64,000 bases of DNA from a virus, in IMG/VR virus record IMGVR_UViG_3300045283_000349, positions 1 to 64,000 of that record; one strand, given 5' to 3'. Every line of letters starts with the position of its first letter. Position 1 is the stretch's first letter. The notes under the pieces are model-generated. The model worked only from the letters and a program-made list of their open reading frames with translations, did no database searches and had not been told where the DNA came from. Below are positions 49,972 through 57,308 of this stretch, piece by piece. A program made the translations under genes and the position numbers.

Positions 49972-50003
49972 CGCTGACATGTGGACCTGTTGACTTATTG
50001 ATT
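49972..50003 (-). promoter_or_regulatory. M2 octamer array (terminase operon)
   Basis: Four octamers on the minus strand, AATCAATA-AGTCAACA-GGTCCACA-TGTCAGCG, 37 bases before ATG 49935. No M1 motif joins it. Confidence 0.55.
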
Positions 50004-50066
50004 GTGAGCTTGCATCCCAAGAAAACTCTACGGTGACGCGCAGGCGCGGCTAGCGGAAAGCGGTGA

Positions 50067-51899
50067 TCAACCCCGGCCCCCGGCTGCGGTTGGCTGGGTC
50101 TTCGCCTCAAGGCGCTCCACGCGGCCGCCCAGGCGCTGCAGGCGCTGCAGAAGCTCGAGGGCGGGGTCTGGCGCCGCGGGCGCGGGCTGGCCGACCAGGC
50201 GCAAGCCAACGACGCCGGCGCCGGGGGCGTCCGTGAAGCGCGGGGGCCATGCCCCGGCCGGGATGTGGGCGCGGCGGGGTGGGGCGGGCGGCGGCAGCGG
50301 CGCGGCGGGGGCTGGCGCGGGCGGCGCCTGGGCCGCTAGGTACTCGCGCAGGATCCGCGGCAGCGGCTGGGCGGGGTAGGCGGCACGGAATTCGGTCACC
50401 CGCTGGGCCATGACCGCGTTGACCACCGCGGCGATCGCGGGATCGGCCGGCGCGTGATACCCGAGGCCGGCGCAGTTGCGGTCCTTGCGGAAGTCGGTCC
50501 AGTCGAGTGCCCGCTGCCGGGCAGCCTCCTCGCGGCTGGGCGCGGCTGCGCGTTCGGCGCGCTCGGCCTCGATGGCGCGGGCTGTGCGCGCCGACGATGC
50601 GGCCAGAGCTTTTGCGCGCGCCTGCTTGTCGCGCTCGCGCCGCTCGGCCTCGAAATCGCGGGGCGCGCCGCGCGCCGCTGGCTTCTCGGCCTCTGGGTTT
50701 GCGGGCTTTGGGTCGGACCACTGGCGCTTGTGGAGGTAGCGCTCGAAGTAGGGGACGCCGATGCCGTCCGCCCAATGTGTGGGGACCTTCCAGGCGAGGT
50801 GTTCCATCACGCGGTCGAACAGCACCTGCTCGCCCAGCTCGGCGGCCAGCGCCAGCCAGACCCCGTGGGCTTGGATCTTGGTGCCGCGGTGGTTCGGGTA
50901 GGCCGAGAAGGCGGTCTCGAACCGGGCCGGAAAGCCGGAAGCCGGCATTGGCACGGCCGCTGGCATCCGCGGCTCCCGGGTGTGCCGCCGCCGGACGGAC
51001 GCATGGGCGGCTCGGCGGGTCTCGGCTGGGTCCCGGCCTGAAAAAAGCTCGGCCTGACCCCCCCCCGTCCCCGGGGGGTTAGGGGGGATCTGATCTTCAG
51101 ATCGTTCGTTCGTTCGATCCCCCGAACGAGAAGTGAATGGTTGCGCGGGGTTAACCGACTTCTCAGTGGGACGTCGGTGGGACGTCAGTGGGACGTCAGT
51201 GGGACGTCGGTGGGACGTCAGTGGGGAATCGGCGGCCTCGTCTGCAGGCTGCGCGGGTTGGAAACGGGCGAAGTTTTTGATCTGCAGCCAGGTCGGCCCG
51301 GCGCTGGGGTGGGGCACCAAATAGCCGTCTGCCAACAGTTCGCCGACCCAGCCGGCGAGCAGGCCGCGCTCGCGGATATGACGCTCGCCGCCCCAGGCCA
51401 AGCGCTGCATGATCTGGTCGGGATCGGCGTCGATCTCCCCGTCGTCGCCGGCGATGCGCAACAGCTGGTGCGCGAAGGCCTTGGTCATCATGGGCAGACG
51501 AGCGAACGAGGGCGACTCGTGGACGAAGCAGATGCGGAAGGCCCGGTGTGTGCGAATTCCGCCACCCCATCCCATGGCCGCTATTTCACTCCACGTGGGA
51601 ATTTCCAGGCATCCGTCCGTTAGGACGATGAGCCCCGCGGCTTCGAGGCGCGCCAGAGCGTTGCGGATGTAGCGATCGTCAACCTGGTTGACCCGACCGA
51701 GGACGCGGAACAGGTGGCGCTCGGCTTGCCGGAGCAGCGACAAGCTGGCTACGGCCGGAAAGTAGATGCGGCCCTTGTGGGCGTGCGCGGTCTTCTTCAT
51801 GAGGTCGAAGACCATTTGCGCGGTGGCGCCGATCTGCGCCTCTTTGCCGGTGGCCGCCCCCCGCTCGATGCGGATAAAGGGTAGGCGGTCATACCGCAT
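50067..51899 (-). CDS. replication initiator-like protein with internal repeat array
   Basis: A 610-residue protein starting MRYDRLPFIR with a GAGG ribosome-binding site. Residues 20-220 look like two winged helix units (FDLMKKTAHAHKG, FRVLGRVNQVDDRY, LIVLTDGCLEI; AFAHQLLRIAGDDGEID), as in phage and plasmid replication proteins. A low-complexity linker (225-300) encoded by tandem 11-bp repeats follows, then a helical part and an Arg/Ala-rich C-terminus. The repeats inside the gene recall lambda O and its origin. It probably recruits DnaB. Confidence 0.6.
   Translation of the reverse strand: MRYDRLPFIRIERGAATGKEAQIGATAQMVFDLMKKTAHAHKGRIYFPAVASLSLLRQAERHLFRVLGRVNQVDDRYIRNALARLEAAGLIVLTDGCLEIPTWSEIAAMGWGGGIRTHRAFRICFVHESPSFARLPMMTKAFAHQLLRIAGDDGEIDADPDQIMQRLAWGGERHIRERGLLAGWVGELLADGYLVPHPSAGPTWLQIKNFARFQPAQPADEAADSPLTSHRRPTDVPLTSHRRPTEKSVNPAQPFTSRSGDRTNERSEDQIPPNPPGTGGGQAELFSGRDPAETRRAAHASVRRRHTREPRMPAAVPMPASGFPARFETAFSAYPNHRGTKIQAHGVWLALAAELGEQVLFDRVMEHLAWKVPTHWADGIGVPYFERYLHKRQWSDPKPANPEAEKPAARGAPRDFEAERRERDKQARAKALAASSARTARAIEAERAERAAAPSREEAARQRALDWTDFRKDRNCAGLGYHAPADPAIAAVVNAVMAQRVTEFRAAYPAQPLPRILREYLAAQAPPAPAPAAPLPPPAPPRRAHIPAGAWPPRFTDAPGAGVVGLRLVGQPAPAAPDPALELLQRLQRLGGRVERLEAKTQPTAAGGRG
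51087..51103. repeat. inverted repeat beside the iteron array
   Basis: GATCTGA-TCT-TCAGATC, 7-bp arms, followed by three CGTT units. It lies 60 bases from the tandem repeats, within the same gene, and may be part of an origin. Confidence 0.45.
51166..51220. repeat. five tandem 11-bp repeats (iteron-like)
   Basis: Five copies of GTGGGACGTCR without gaps (the last base alternates G, A, A, G, A), then a partial copy. Each contains the palindrome GACGTC. As 11 is not a multiple of 3, the encoded protein repeats every 33 bp. The place within an initiator gene makes a replication origin likely. Confidence 0.65.
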
Positions 51900-52480
51900 G
51901 GACGGGCCTCGATGGCGCCACGCAACAAGCTAATGAAATTGCTTGCTTACGTGACAGTTCACAACCCGGAAAAATAATAATTCGGGCGAGGCTGTGGTAG
52001 CCTCTTTCGAGTTCACGGCGTCGGCGCATTGGAGTTCACGGCTCCTTGATTGGCTGGGGTGCTAGCCCCTGTTGAATGCACAGATGCCTGGGCCGCGAAC
52101 CCCTCGTCTCGTGCTTCAGGCTGGGCGGCCTGTCGCGCAAAAAAGGGACGAGGGGTTCGCGCCTGGTTCGTTGCGCTGATCCCCCCGTGCGGCCGGTCAG
52201 CACCGGCGCAGTGGTGGTAGTGTCGAGGAATCGGATCGCGATCGGCGGCGCCGCGTGGAACGTCTGAGATGCATGGCCGCCGGTCAGATGGCATCGATGC
52301 TGACTCCGAACCCCTACCGGGGCTGGTCTATTAGCACAACAGGTGAGAGTGGCTCTATTCGAGCCGTTTCCCCGATTGCGCTACGGTTGGCGCGAGAGGT
52401 TCATCCCGCCGCCGCATCGTCAAGCAAGGTCGCTGACGAGATCAACGTCAAAGCGTTCCCGCTGAAAAAAGACGACGGTG
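51900..52480. other. gene-free region of about 580 bp
   Basis: No convincing gene on either strand. It holds the AT-rich upstream region of the replication gene (51930-51990), a direct repeat GAGTTCACGGC (52009-52019 and 52032-52042), the large inverted repeat described separately, and a small one GGCTC/GAGCC near 52350. It may be an origin-linked, partition or regulatory RNA region. Confidence 0.5.
52094..52161. repeat. 15-bp perfect inverted repeat around a nested hairpin
   Basis: CGCGAACCCCTCGTC (52094-52108) and its exact reverse complement (52147-52161) flank 38 bases that contain a second hairpin CAGGC/GCCTG and a run of A. The structure could be an RNA hairpin, a terminator, or a protein-binding site such as a parS or att-like element. 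Confidence 0.55.
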
Positions 52481-52846
52481 TCAGCGCCGCGTCTGGGTCT
52501 TGTTGCGCCTGGCTACCCAGGCCCGGGCCTCCTTTTCGTGATCGAGCCAAAAGTCGAGTGCGTCGCGCAACACCGCGCTGAGATCGAACTTGTTGGTGTA
52601 GCCGAGCTGCTTGCGCTCCCAGGCGTGGTTGTCGAGCGCCTTGCGGTGTCGGTCGGCGATCGAGAAGGACGTGTAGATCTTCGCCGGCATCGGCTCGAGC
52701 TCGGCGCCGTCAGCGGGAGCGGCCTCTTTGCGGGCGCGCTTGGCCCGCGCGCCGGTCGACCCCAGGATGAAGTCGGGCTCGGTTGCTCGCTTGGCCGCAG
52801 CGGCCCCCACGGTCTCTGCCATCTGCTCTGCCGATCGCTTTGCCAC
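52481..52846 (-). CDS. partition-associated DNA-binding protein (ParB-like role)
   Basis: A 121-residue protein from GTG 52846, with AAAGGG at good spacing. The basic N-terminus and the C-terminal helix-rich region (SFSIADRHRKALDNHAW to AVLRDALDFWLDHEK) look like a small ribbon-helix-helix-type centromere-binding protein such as those paired with plasmid ParA. It follows parA directly. The fold is not certain. Confidence 0.5.
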   Translation of the reverse strand: MAKRSAEQMAETVGAAAAKRATEPDFILGSTGARAKRARKEAAPADGAELEPMPAKIYTSFSIADRHRKALDNHAWERKQLGYTNKFDLSAVLRDALDFWLDHEKEARAWVARRNKTQTRR

Positions 52847-52856
52847 GCGCACCCTT

Positions 52857-53621
52857 TCAGCGGCTCGCAAGCCGCGCCTTCGTCTCTTTCAAAATCGCCG
52901 TGTAGTCCTCGGCCCCGCGCGGGTCGGCGCCGTGGTCGAAGGCCACCGCGCCGGTCTCTGGCAGCTTCTTGCCCGCGGTCGACAGCCGGACCTCCGCATT
53001 GAACAGGCGGGCCGCGCCCAGCTGGCGGACGCTGGCCCGGGTCCCCTCGGTCACGCCTTCCCGATCATCGCCGCCGAAGATGACCGCGCCGGTGATATCC
53101 ACCTTCACGCGCGCGCGGGCGCGGATCTGGTCGACCAGCTTGCGGATGTCGACCAGGCCGTTGATGCCCATAAAACCAGGCAACACCGGCACAAGGACGC
53201 TATCCGAGGCGAAGATCGCGGACTGGGTCAGGAAGGCCACCCCGGGCGGGCAGTCGAACACCACGAGATCGAAGACCTTGCGGTGTGGCTTGAGGATCTC
53301 GCGCAGCACGGTCTCGCGACCGAAGGTCTGCGACAGCGTCGCCTCCACGGTCTGCAGGCCGTTCGAGGCTCGCGCCATGTAGAGACCGGGCCGGGCCTCG
53401 ATGTGGTCGATGTGCTCCTGCTCGAGGGCGCCTTGCACCATGGCCTCGGCGATCCCCTTGGGCGCGCGGCCCCCCAGCAGCCAGGTGCTGGCGTGGGCCC
53501 CGTGGTCGAGGTCGGCCAGCAGCACGCGCTCGCCTGCGGCGGCGGCGCCGGCGGCGATGTGCACAGCGAGCGATGTCTTGCCGACCCCGCCCTTGCCGCT
53601 GGCCACCGCGATCGAGCGCAT
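52857..53621 (-). CDS. parA: ParA-family partition ATPase
   Basis: A 254-residue Walker-type ATPase. Deviant Walker A KGGVGKTS starts near residue 10, Walker A' region VLLADLDHGAHAS near 36, Walker B FDLVVFDCPPGV near 125. Such proteins move plasmids or chromosomes by forming gradients on the nucleoid. Start ATG 53621 shares a base with the stop upstream. The presence of parA with a small basic partner in a phage genome signals low-copy plasmid maintenance, as in P1. Confidence 0.85.
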   Translation of the reverse strand: MRSIAVASGKGGVGKTSLAVHIAAGAAAAGERVLLADLDHGAHASTWLLGGRAPKGIAEAMVQGALEQEHIDHIEARPGLYMARASNGLQTVEATLSQTFGRETVLREILKPHRKVFDLVVFDCPPGVAFLTQSAIFASDSVLVPVLPGFMGINGLVDIRKLVDQIRARARVKVDITGAVIFGGDDREGVTEGTRASVRQLGAARLFNAEVRLSTAGKKLPETGAVAFDHGADPRGAEDYTAILKETKARLASR

Positions 53622-53842
53622 CACTCGTCCTTGGCTTTGGCCGCTCTGGGCCCTTTGCGTCTCTCGGCGGCGAATCGCTCGACATCGGCTCGCTTCATGA
53701 ACCGGGTGCCCCGGGTCGTCAACATGCAGGGCAAAACGCCGTTGTCGCAGAAGTCGCGGACGGTCTCGGCCGACACCATCAGGATGTGCGAGGCGTCCGT
53801 GGTTCCGACGATCTCCTCCTGGTCAGGCTTCTTCTTTGGCAT
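53621..53842 (-). CDS. helix-turn-helix regulator of the partition operon
   Basis: A 73-residue protein starting MPKKKPDQEE with a MerR/excisionase-type helix-turn-helix (LMVSAETVRDFCDNGVLP, about 21-40; FMKRADVERFAAE). It is the first gene of the parA operon and would bind the inverted repeat upstream. It is related in type to the 81-residue protein at 14013. Confidence 0.65.
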   Translation of the reverse strand: MPKKKPDQEEIVGTTDASHILMVSAETVRDFCDNGVLPCMLTTRGTRFMKRADVERFAAERRKGPRAAKAKDE

Positions 53843-53870
53843 GGCCGGCAAGGCAGCTCTCCTGTGGTGA

Positions 53871-53903
53871 GGGGTTGGTTCCAATGGTTGAGAAACCCCA
53901 ACC
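53871..53903. promoter_or_regulatory. inverted repeat ahead of the partition operon
   Basis: GGGGTTGG (53871-53878) and CCCCAACC (53896-53903), separated by 17 bases, 29 bases upstream of ATG 53842. Likely operator or partition site. Confidence 0.5.
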
Positions 53904-53955
53904 AAGGTGCTGCGAGATTTGATCCGCTGCGGCCCGGAGTCAACTTTTCTTCTGC

Positions 53956-53968
53956 CGAAACCTTGAGG
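53956..53968 (+). promoter_or_regulatory. M1 motif copy 7
   Basis: CGAAACCTTGAGG on the plus strand; its G is 43 nt before ATG 54000. No Shine-Dalgarno follows. Probable promoter of the 54.0-57.3 kb operon. Confidence 0.6.
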
Positions 53969-53999
53969 GTGGCCCAGGCCGCGCCGCACGATGGGCCGC

Positions 54000-54410
54000 A
54001 TGCGAACCCCTCAAGCAACGCTCCGCACCCTGCTGGCCCTGGTGGTTCTCTGGTTGGCGCCGCTGGCGCTGGTCCCGGCCTGCAAGACCACGGGCATCGG
54101 CGGCGTCGGCGCGAAAATCGTTGACTGCGCCGAGAAGGCCATCCGCGACAAGGCCATGACCTACCTCGGGAAGGTCAACGACATCCTGAGCAACACGGGC
54201 GTGACCGACCAGACGGCCGAGTCCCGGCTGATCGACCTCGGGGTCGAGGCGGGCGAGGACGTGATCGGCTGCCTGCTGACGGACCAGGCGCCGAAATTCG
54301 CCGAGGCCGCGGCGGGCAACCCGACCGATCAGGTGGCCAAGGCGGCGGCGAAGAGATCGCAGACCCGGCTCGAGGAGCTACAGGCCGCCGGCTGGCGCTT
54401 CACCAAATGA
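54000..54410 (+). CDS. small lipoprotein
   Basis: A 136-residue protein. ATG 54000 fits the M1 spacing better than ATG 53991. A hydrophobic signal ends in LVPAC (Cys28). The mature part is helical with two further cysteines. It could be an outer spanin-like, superinfection-exclusion or host-altering lipoprotein. Confidence 0.65.
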   Translation: MRTPQATLRTLLALVVLWLAPLALVPACKTTGIGGVGAKIVDCAEKAIRDKAMTYLGKVNDILSNTGVTDQTAESRLIDLGVEAGEDVIGCLLTDQAPKFAEAAAGNPTDQVAKAAAKRSQTRLEELQAAGWRFTK

Positions 54411-54829
54411 CCCTAAACCAGCTGCGCAAACGCGGGATCCAATTGCACTCACCGCAATACCAGGCCGCGCGGCTCGCGATCAAAGGGCTCTCGCAGGTGC
54501 TGATCGCCAACGAGCTGGGCATCAGCGCAAGCGCGGTGGGCCTGTTGATCGAGGAGGCCGAGGCGGTGCTGGGCGAGAAGTTGCCACGGACGTCTGGGCT
54601 GACGTCGCACGCCCACACGCCCGAGCTGGTCGCGCGCCACCGCCGGCGCCTGGCCAAGAAGGCAGAGATGCCCGACGTCGACGTGGCGCCCGGGACGATC
54701 GAGACCTGCGGCTTCTGCGGGCTGCGCTGGCACAGCGAGGACTGGCCGAACGGTCAACCACGCTGCGATCTCAAGATCAGGCGGCTGCACGAGGCGTACA
54801 TCGGCAGCGCGCTGGGCGCGGAGACCTAG
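54407..54829 (+). CDS. helix-turn-helix protein with zinc motif
   Basis: A 140-residue protein (ATGA overlap). QYQAARLAIKGL, then LIANELGISASAVGLLIEEAE (about 30-52), is a helix-turn-helix; CGFCGLRWH near 105 and a later Cys suggest a zinc site. Likely DNA-binding. Confidence 0.6.
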   Translation: MTLNQLRKRGIQLHSPQYQAARLAIKGLSQVLIANELGISASAVGLLIEEAEAVLGEKLPRTSGLTSHAHTPELVARHRRRLAKKAEMPDVDVAPGTIETCGFCGLRWHSEDWPNGQPRCDLKIRRLHEAYIGSALGAET

Positions 54830-55072
54830 ATGGCCAGTGTCATGGGCAAGTGCCGCAGCTGCGGCAAGGAGCTGATCTGGGCGAACACCGCGGCCGGCAA
54901 GAAGATGCCGCTCGAGGCCTGCTCGCTCGCCGAGGGCAACCTCAGGATCGATCAACACGGGATCGCCCGCGTGGGCAAGGTCGGCACCGGGCCGTACCGA
55001 TCACATTTCGCAACCTGTCCGAGCGCCGCTGACTGGCGCAAGGGCAACTCGGACGGAGGAGACGCGGCATGA
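54830..55072 (+). CDS. small zinc-ribbon protein
   Basis: An 80-residue protein: CRSCGKELIWANTAAGKKMP near the start and FATCPSAADWRK near the end form a common phage zinc-ribbon layout. Its function in phages is unknown. The next gene overlaps it by 4 bases. Confidence 0.65.
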   Translation: MASVMGKCRSCGKELIWANTAAGKKMPLEACSLAEGNLRIDQHGIARVGKVGTGPYRSHFATCPSAADWRKGNSDGGDAA

Positions 55073-55641
55073 ACATCGAGCTGAGCATCAACGCCACGAT
55101 CGCGAAGATCACCCTGCGCGTGCGGCAAAAGGATGACGTTGTCCGCCGCATCTGCAGCGTCGCCTTCGAGCGCGAGTTCGACAGCACCATCGCCTCGGCG
55201 CTGGGCGAGGACGCCCGCCAGGCGCTCGAGTCGTTGCACACGCACGGCATCACCGAGGTCAAGATCCCGCTCGACGACATCCAGGCCCGCTGCAAGCTGA
55301 CGGCGGGCGATTTGCCTGATTCGCCGAAGGTCGAGATCATGCACATGCGCGGGATCAAGGCGGTGGGCACGGTCAAGAGCGGCGATGCGGCCCCGCCCAT
55401 GATCCGCCTGCACTTCGAGTTCGACTTCGCCGAGGCCCCCTGGGTCTTCGTGGGCCGGCACTGCCTCTCCTGGGTGGACGCGCAGATCACGGCCCTGCAG
55501 GCCGAGCTGCCGCTGACCGCCTCGGCCGAGCCGCCCAAGCCCAACGGCAAGGGCAAGCGCAAGGGCAAGAAGGCCGACGAGGACGGCGAGGGCCACGACG
55601 AGGGCGACCGGTACGTGCCGGGCCCGGGCGAGGCGTTCTGA
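55069..55641 (+). CDS. hypothetical protein with basic tail
   Basis: A 190-residue protein. The alpha-beta body (residues 1-150) has a C-terminal strand-helix (APWVFVGRHCLSWVDAQI), then a Lys/Asp-rich tail. The shape suggests a replication accessory protein, but nothing specific is recognised. Confidence 0.6.
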   Translation: MNIELSINATIAKITLRVRQKDDVVRRICSVAFEREFDSTIASALGEDARQALESLHTHGITEVKIPLDDIQARCKLTAGDLPDSPKVEIMHMRGIKAVGTVKSGDAAPPMIRLHFEFDFAEAPWVFVGRHCLSWVDAQITALQAELPLTASAEPPKPNGKGKRKGKKADEDGEGHDEGDRYVPGPGEAF

Positions 55642-55892
55642 TGGACCCCGTGGCCAAGGTCGGCGCGACTGGAATCGTCGCTCTGTGGTGCTGGATCAAG
55701 TCTCTCGTCTGCAGGGTGGTCGGCCACGAGGAGCGCTCGTTCGTTGTCGGCTCTTGGGCGCTCGGCCGACTGATCCCATACCACCGCTGCAACCGCTGCT
55801 GGCGGATCGTCGAGATCCCGGTCCCCCCGCTGCCCGAGAGCGGGCCGTTCCTCGACTGCGCGGCCTACCTGAGATCGAGGCAGGGCGAGTGA
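55641..55892 (+). CDS. small protein with Cys-His residues
   Basis: An 83-residue protein with a short hydrophobic start (TGIVALWCWIKSLVCRVVGHE), then HRCNRCWR, suggesting a membrane or metal-binding role. Its stop is the start of the broken gene that follows. Confidence 0.55.
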   Translation: MDPVAKVGATGIVALWCWIKSLVCRVVGHEERSFVVGSWALGRLIPYHRCNRCWRIVEIPVPPLPESGPFLDCAAYLRSRQGE

Positions 55893-56114
55893 CCAAGCTC
55901 GAAGACTTCCACCTCAACCGGCGTCGAGGCCGGCTACGCGCAGGGCCTGCCGCGCAAGCGCCGGCGCGCGCTGCTGGCAGCGTTCCGCCGCAAGAGCTTC
56001 AAGGAGCGCGAGGCGGTGGTGGGCAGGATCAAGGCCGAGGCGGCGCGCGAGATCGCCAAGAAGGTCGAGCAGGCACGCTTTCGCCACAGCATCACAGGAA
56101 CGGGGGAACCATGA
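55889..56114 (+). pseudogene. small basic protein gene with a frame break
   Basis: GTG 55889 overlaps the previous stop and begins VTKLEDFHLN. The bases from 55920 on code a better protein in another frame: GVEAGYAQGLPRKRRRALL, followed by a long charged helix and ending HSITGTGEP, whose TGA overlaps the next ATG. Dropping one base near 55919 would join them. Either a sequencing slip or a real lesion. Confidence 0.45.
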
Positions 56115-56425
56115 CCGATTACAGTTGGCTGGCAGAGGCTCCTGGCCTTCAGGAGTGGGTCGAGCAGCACAAGGCGGATGCGCCGCCGCCCCTTCGGCTC
56201 GAGGTCGCCAAGTTCGGCGAGGATCGCTGGCACGCCAGCGTGGTCGAGATCGAGGGCGCCGAGGGCTACCGGGCGACCATCCAGGATTCCATCATCACCG
56301 CGGCCGCCCAGGCGCTGCAGGCCCTCGGACGTCAGATGATGAACGGCGCACCGGAGGCCATCGATCGGGGCTTGAGACTGTTCGACATCGTGGAGCCGAA
56401 GCCGGATCCGGAGACGAAGCCTTGA
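56111..56425 (+). CDS. hypothetical protein
   Basis: A 104-residue protein starting MTDYSWLAEAPGLQEWV; a beta-rich core (RWHASVVEIEGAEGYRAT) and a helical end. No family is recognised. Confidence 0.6.
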   Translation: MTDYSWLAEAPGLQEWVEQHKADAPPPLRLEVAKFGEDRWHASVVEIEGAEGYRATIQDSIITAAAQALQALGRQMMNGAPEAIDRGLRLFDIVEPKPDPETKP

Positions 56426-57147
56426 CTGGTGCCACGGTCCCGCACATCGCGGTCGTCCTGCACGTGCTCGACGATCCCGAGTTGACCAAGCAGGCGGCGC
56501 TCTGGACCGAGGCCTGCCGGATCCAGATGGAGAAGCACGTCGCGGTGGCCTGGCAGGGCTTCGCGCCGGCGCCGGGCGTGTTCTTCTACGGCACGGCCGC
56601 GGCCATTCCCAACGACCAGGCGGCCATCGTCGGCATCTTCGCCGACGCCGGCCAGGCCGACGCCGCTGGCTACCACTCGATCAGCTCGGACCTTGTGTTC
56701 GGCGCGGTCGACCTGTCGCGCTCGGAGAACCCATCCCGGACGCTCTCGCACGAATGCTGCGAGATCTTCGGCAACGCCTTTCTCGACTTCTGGGTGCCGG
56801 GGCCCGTGCCCGGGCGCGAGTACGCCCACGAGCTGTCAGACCCGGTCGAGGCCAACGACTATCAGATCGCGGTCGACGTCATGGGCGAGAAGGCCAGCAT
56901 CACCGTGGCCGACTTCGTCACGCCGGCCTGGTTCGATCCGAAGCTCACCGGGCTGCACAGCTGGTGCAACTCGGTCGACAAGGCCTTCATGATCGCGCCG
57001 GGCGGCTACCAGGTCGCGCGCGAGGGCGACAACATCCTGTATCTGCCGGCGCACGGTGAGGCCATCGGCCGCGCCACCATCACGCGCCCCCTGTCCCGAA
57101 CGAAGCTCATCTCGGACGGCGTCCGGGTGAAGCGGAAAGGCCCGTGA
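56422..57147 (+). CDS. metallopeptidase-like protein (HExxE type)
   Basis: A 241-residue protein from TTG 56422 (TTGA overlap). LSHECCEIFGNAFLDFW contains the zinc-binding His-Glu, and YAHELSDPVEANDYQI with AWFDP follow as further ligand and loop. The pattern belongs to a phage/prophage family of predicted zincins. It has no signal peptide and may be an internal protease. Its substrate is unknown. Confidence 0.55.
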   Translation: MTGATVPHIAVVLHVLDDPELTKQAALWTEACRIQMEKHVAVAWQGFAPAPGVFFYGTAAAIPNDQAAIVGIFADAGQADAAGYHSISSDLVFGAVDLSRSENPSRTLSHECCEIFGNAFLDFWVPGPVPGREYAHELSDPVEANDYQIAVDVMGEKASITVADFVTPAWFDPKLTGLHSWCNSVDKAFMIAPGGYQVAREGDNILYLPAHGEAIGRATITRPLSRTKLISDGVRVKRKGP

Positions 57148-57308
57148 TGCTGAACCTGTTGATCTGTGCCCTGGTTGCCGCCCTCGGCGGCGTCGCCTTC
57201 TCGGCCACCAAGGAGAACCAGCTGGTCAAGGAGTACGGCCGGGCCGCGATGGTCGCCGGTTTCGTCGTAGGGCTTGCGGTGGCGGTGTTCGGTCCGCGGC
57301 TGCACTGA
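57147..57308 (+). CDS. tiny two-helix membrane protein (53 aa)
   Basis: A 53-residue frame with two hydrophobic helices (LLICALVAALGGVAF and MVAGFVVGLAVAVFG) joined by a short polar loop. It shares a base with the preceding stop (TGATG). A small holin-like or stress protein is possible. The end overlaps a minus-strand gene. Confidence 0.5.
   Translation: MLNLLICALVAALGGVAFSATKENQLVKEYGRAAMVAGFVVGLAVAVFGPRLH

Noticed and set aside
51166-51220. CRISPR-like repeat
   Set aside because: Units are 11 bp and directly adjacent with no spacers, so it is an iteron-type array.
52013-52294. 93-residue minus-strand frame in the gene-free region
   Set aside because: Composition resembles random GC-rich DNA, no ribosome-binding site, and it runs across the inverted repeat.
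52320-52400. tRNA-like sequence with a TTCGA loop and a small hairpin
   Set aside because: No acceptor stem or proper anticodon arm could be drawn; the TTCGA lies in a simple inverted repeat.
52255-52581. 108-residue plus-strand frame
   Set aside because: No family, no start signal, and its end overlaps the partition-associated gene on the other strand.
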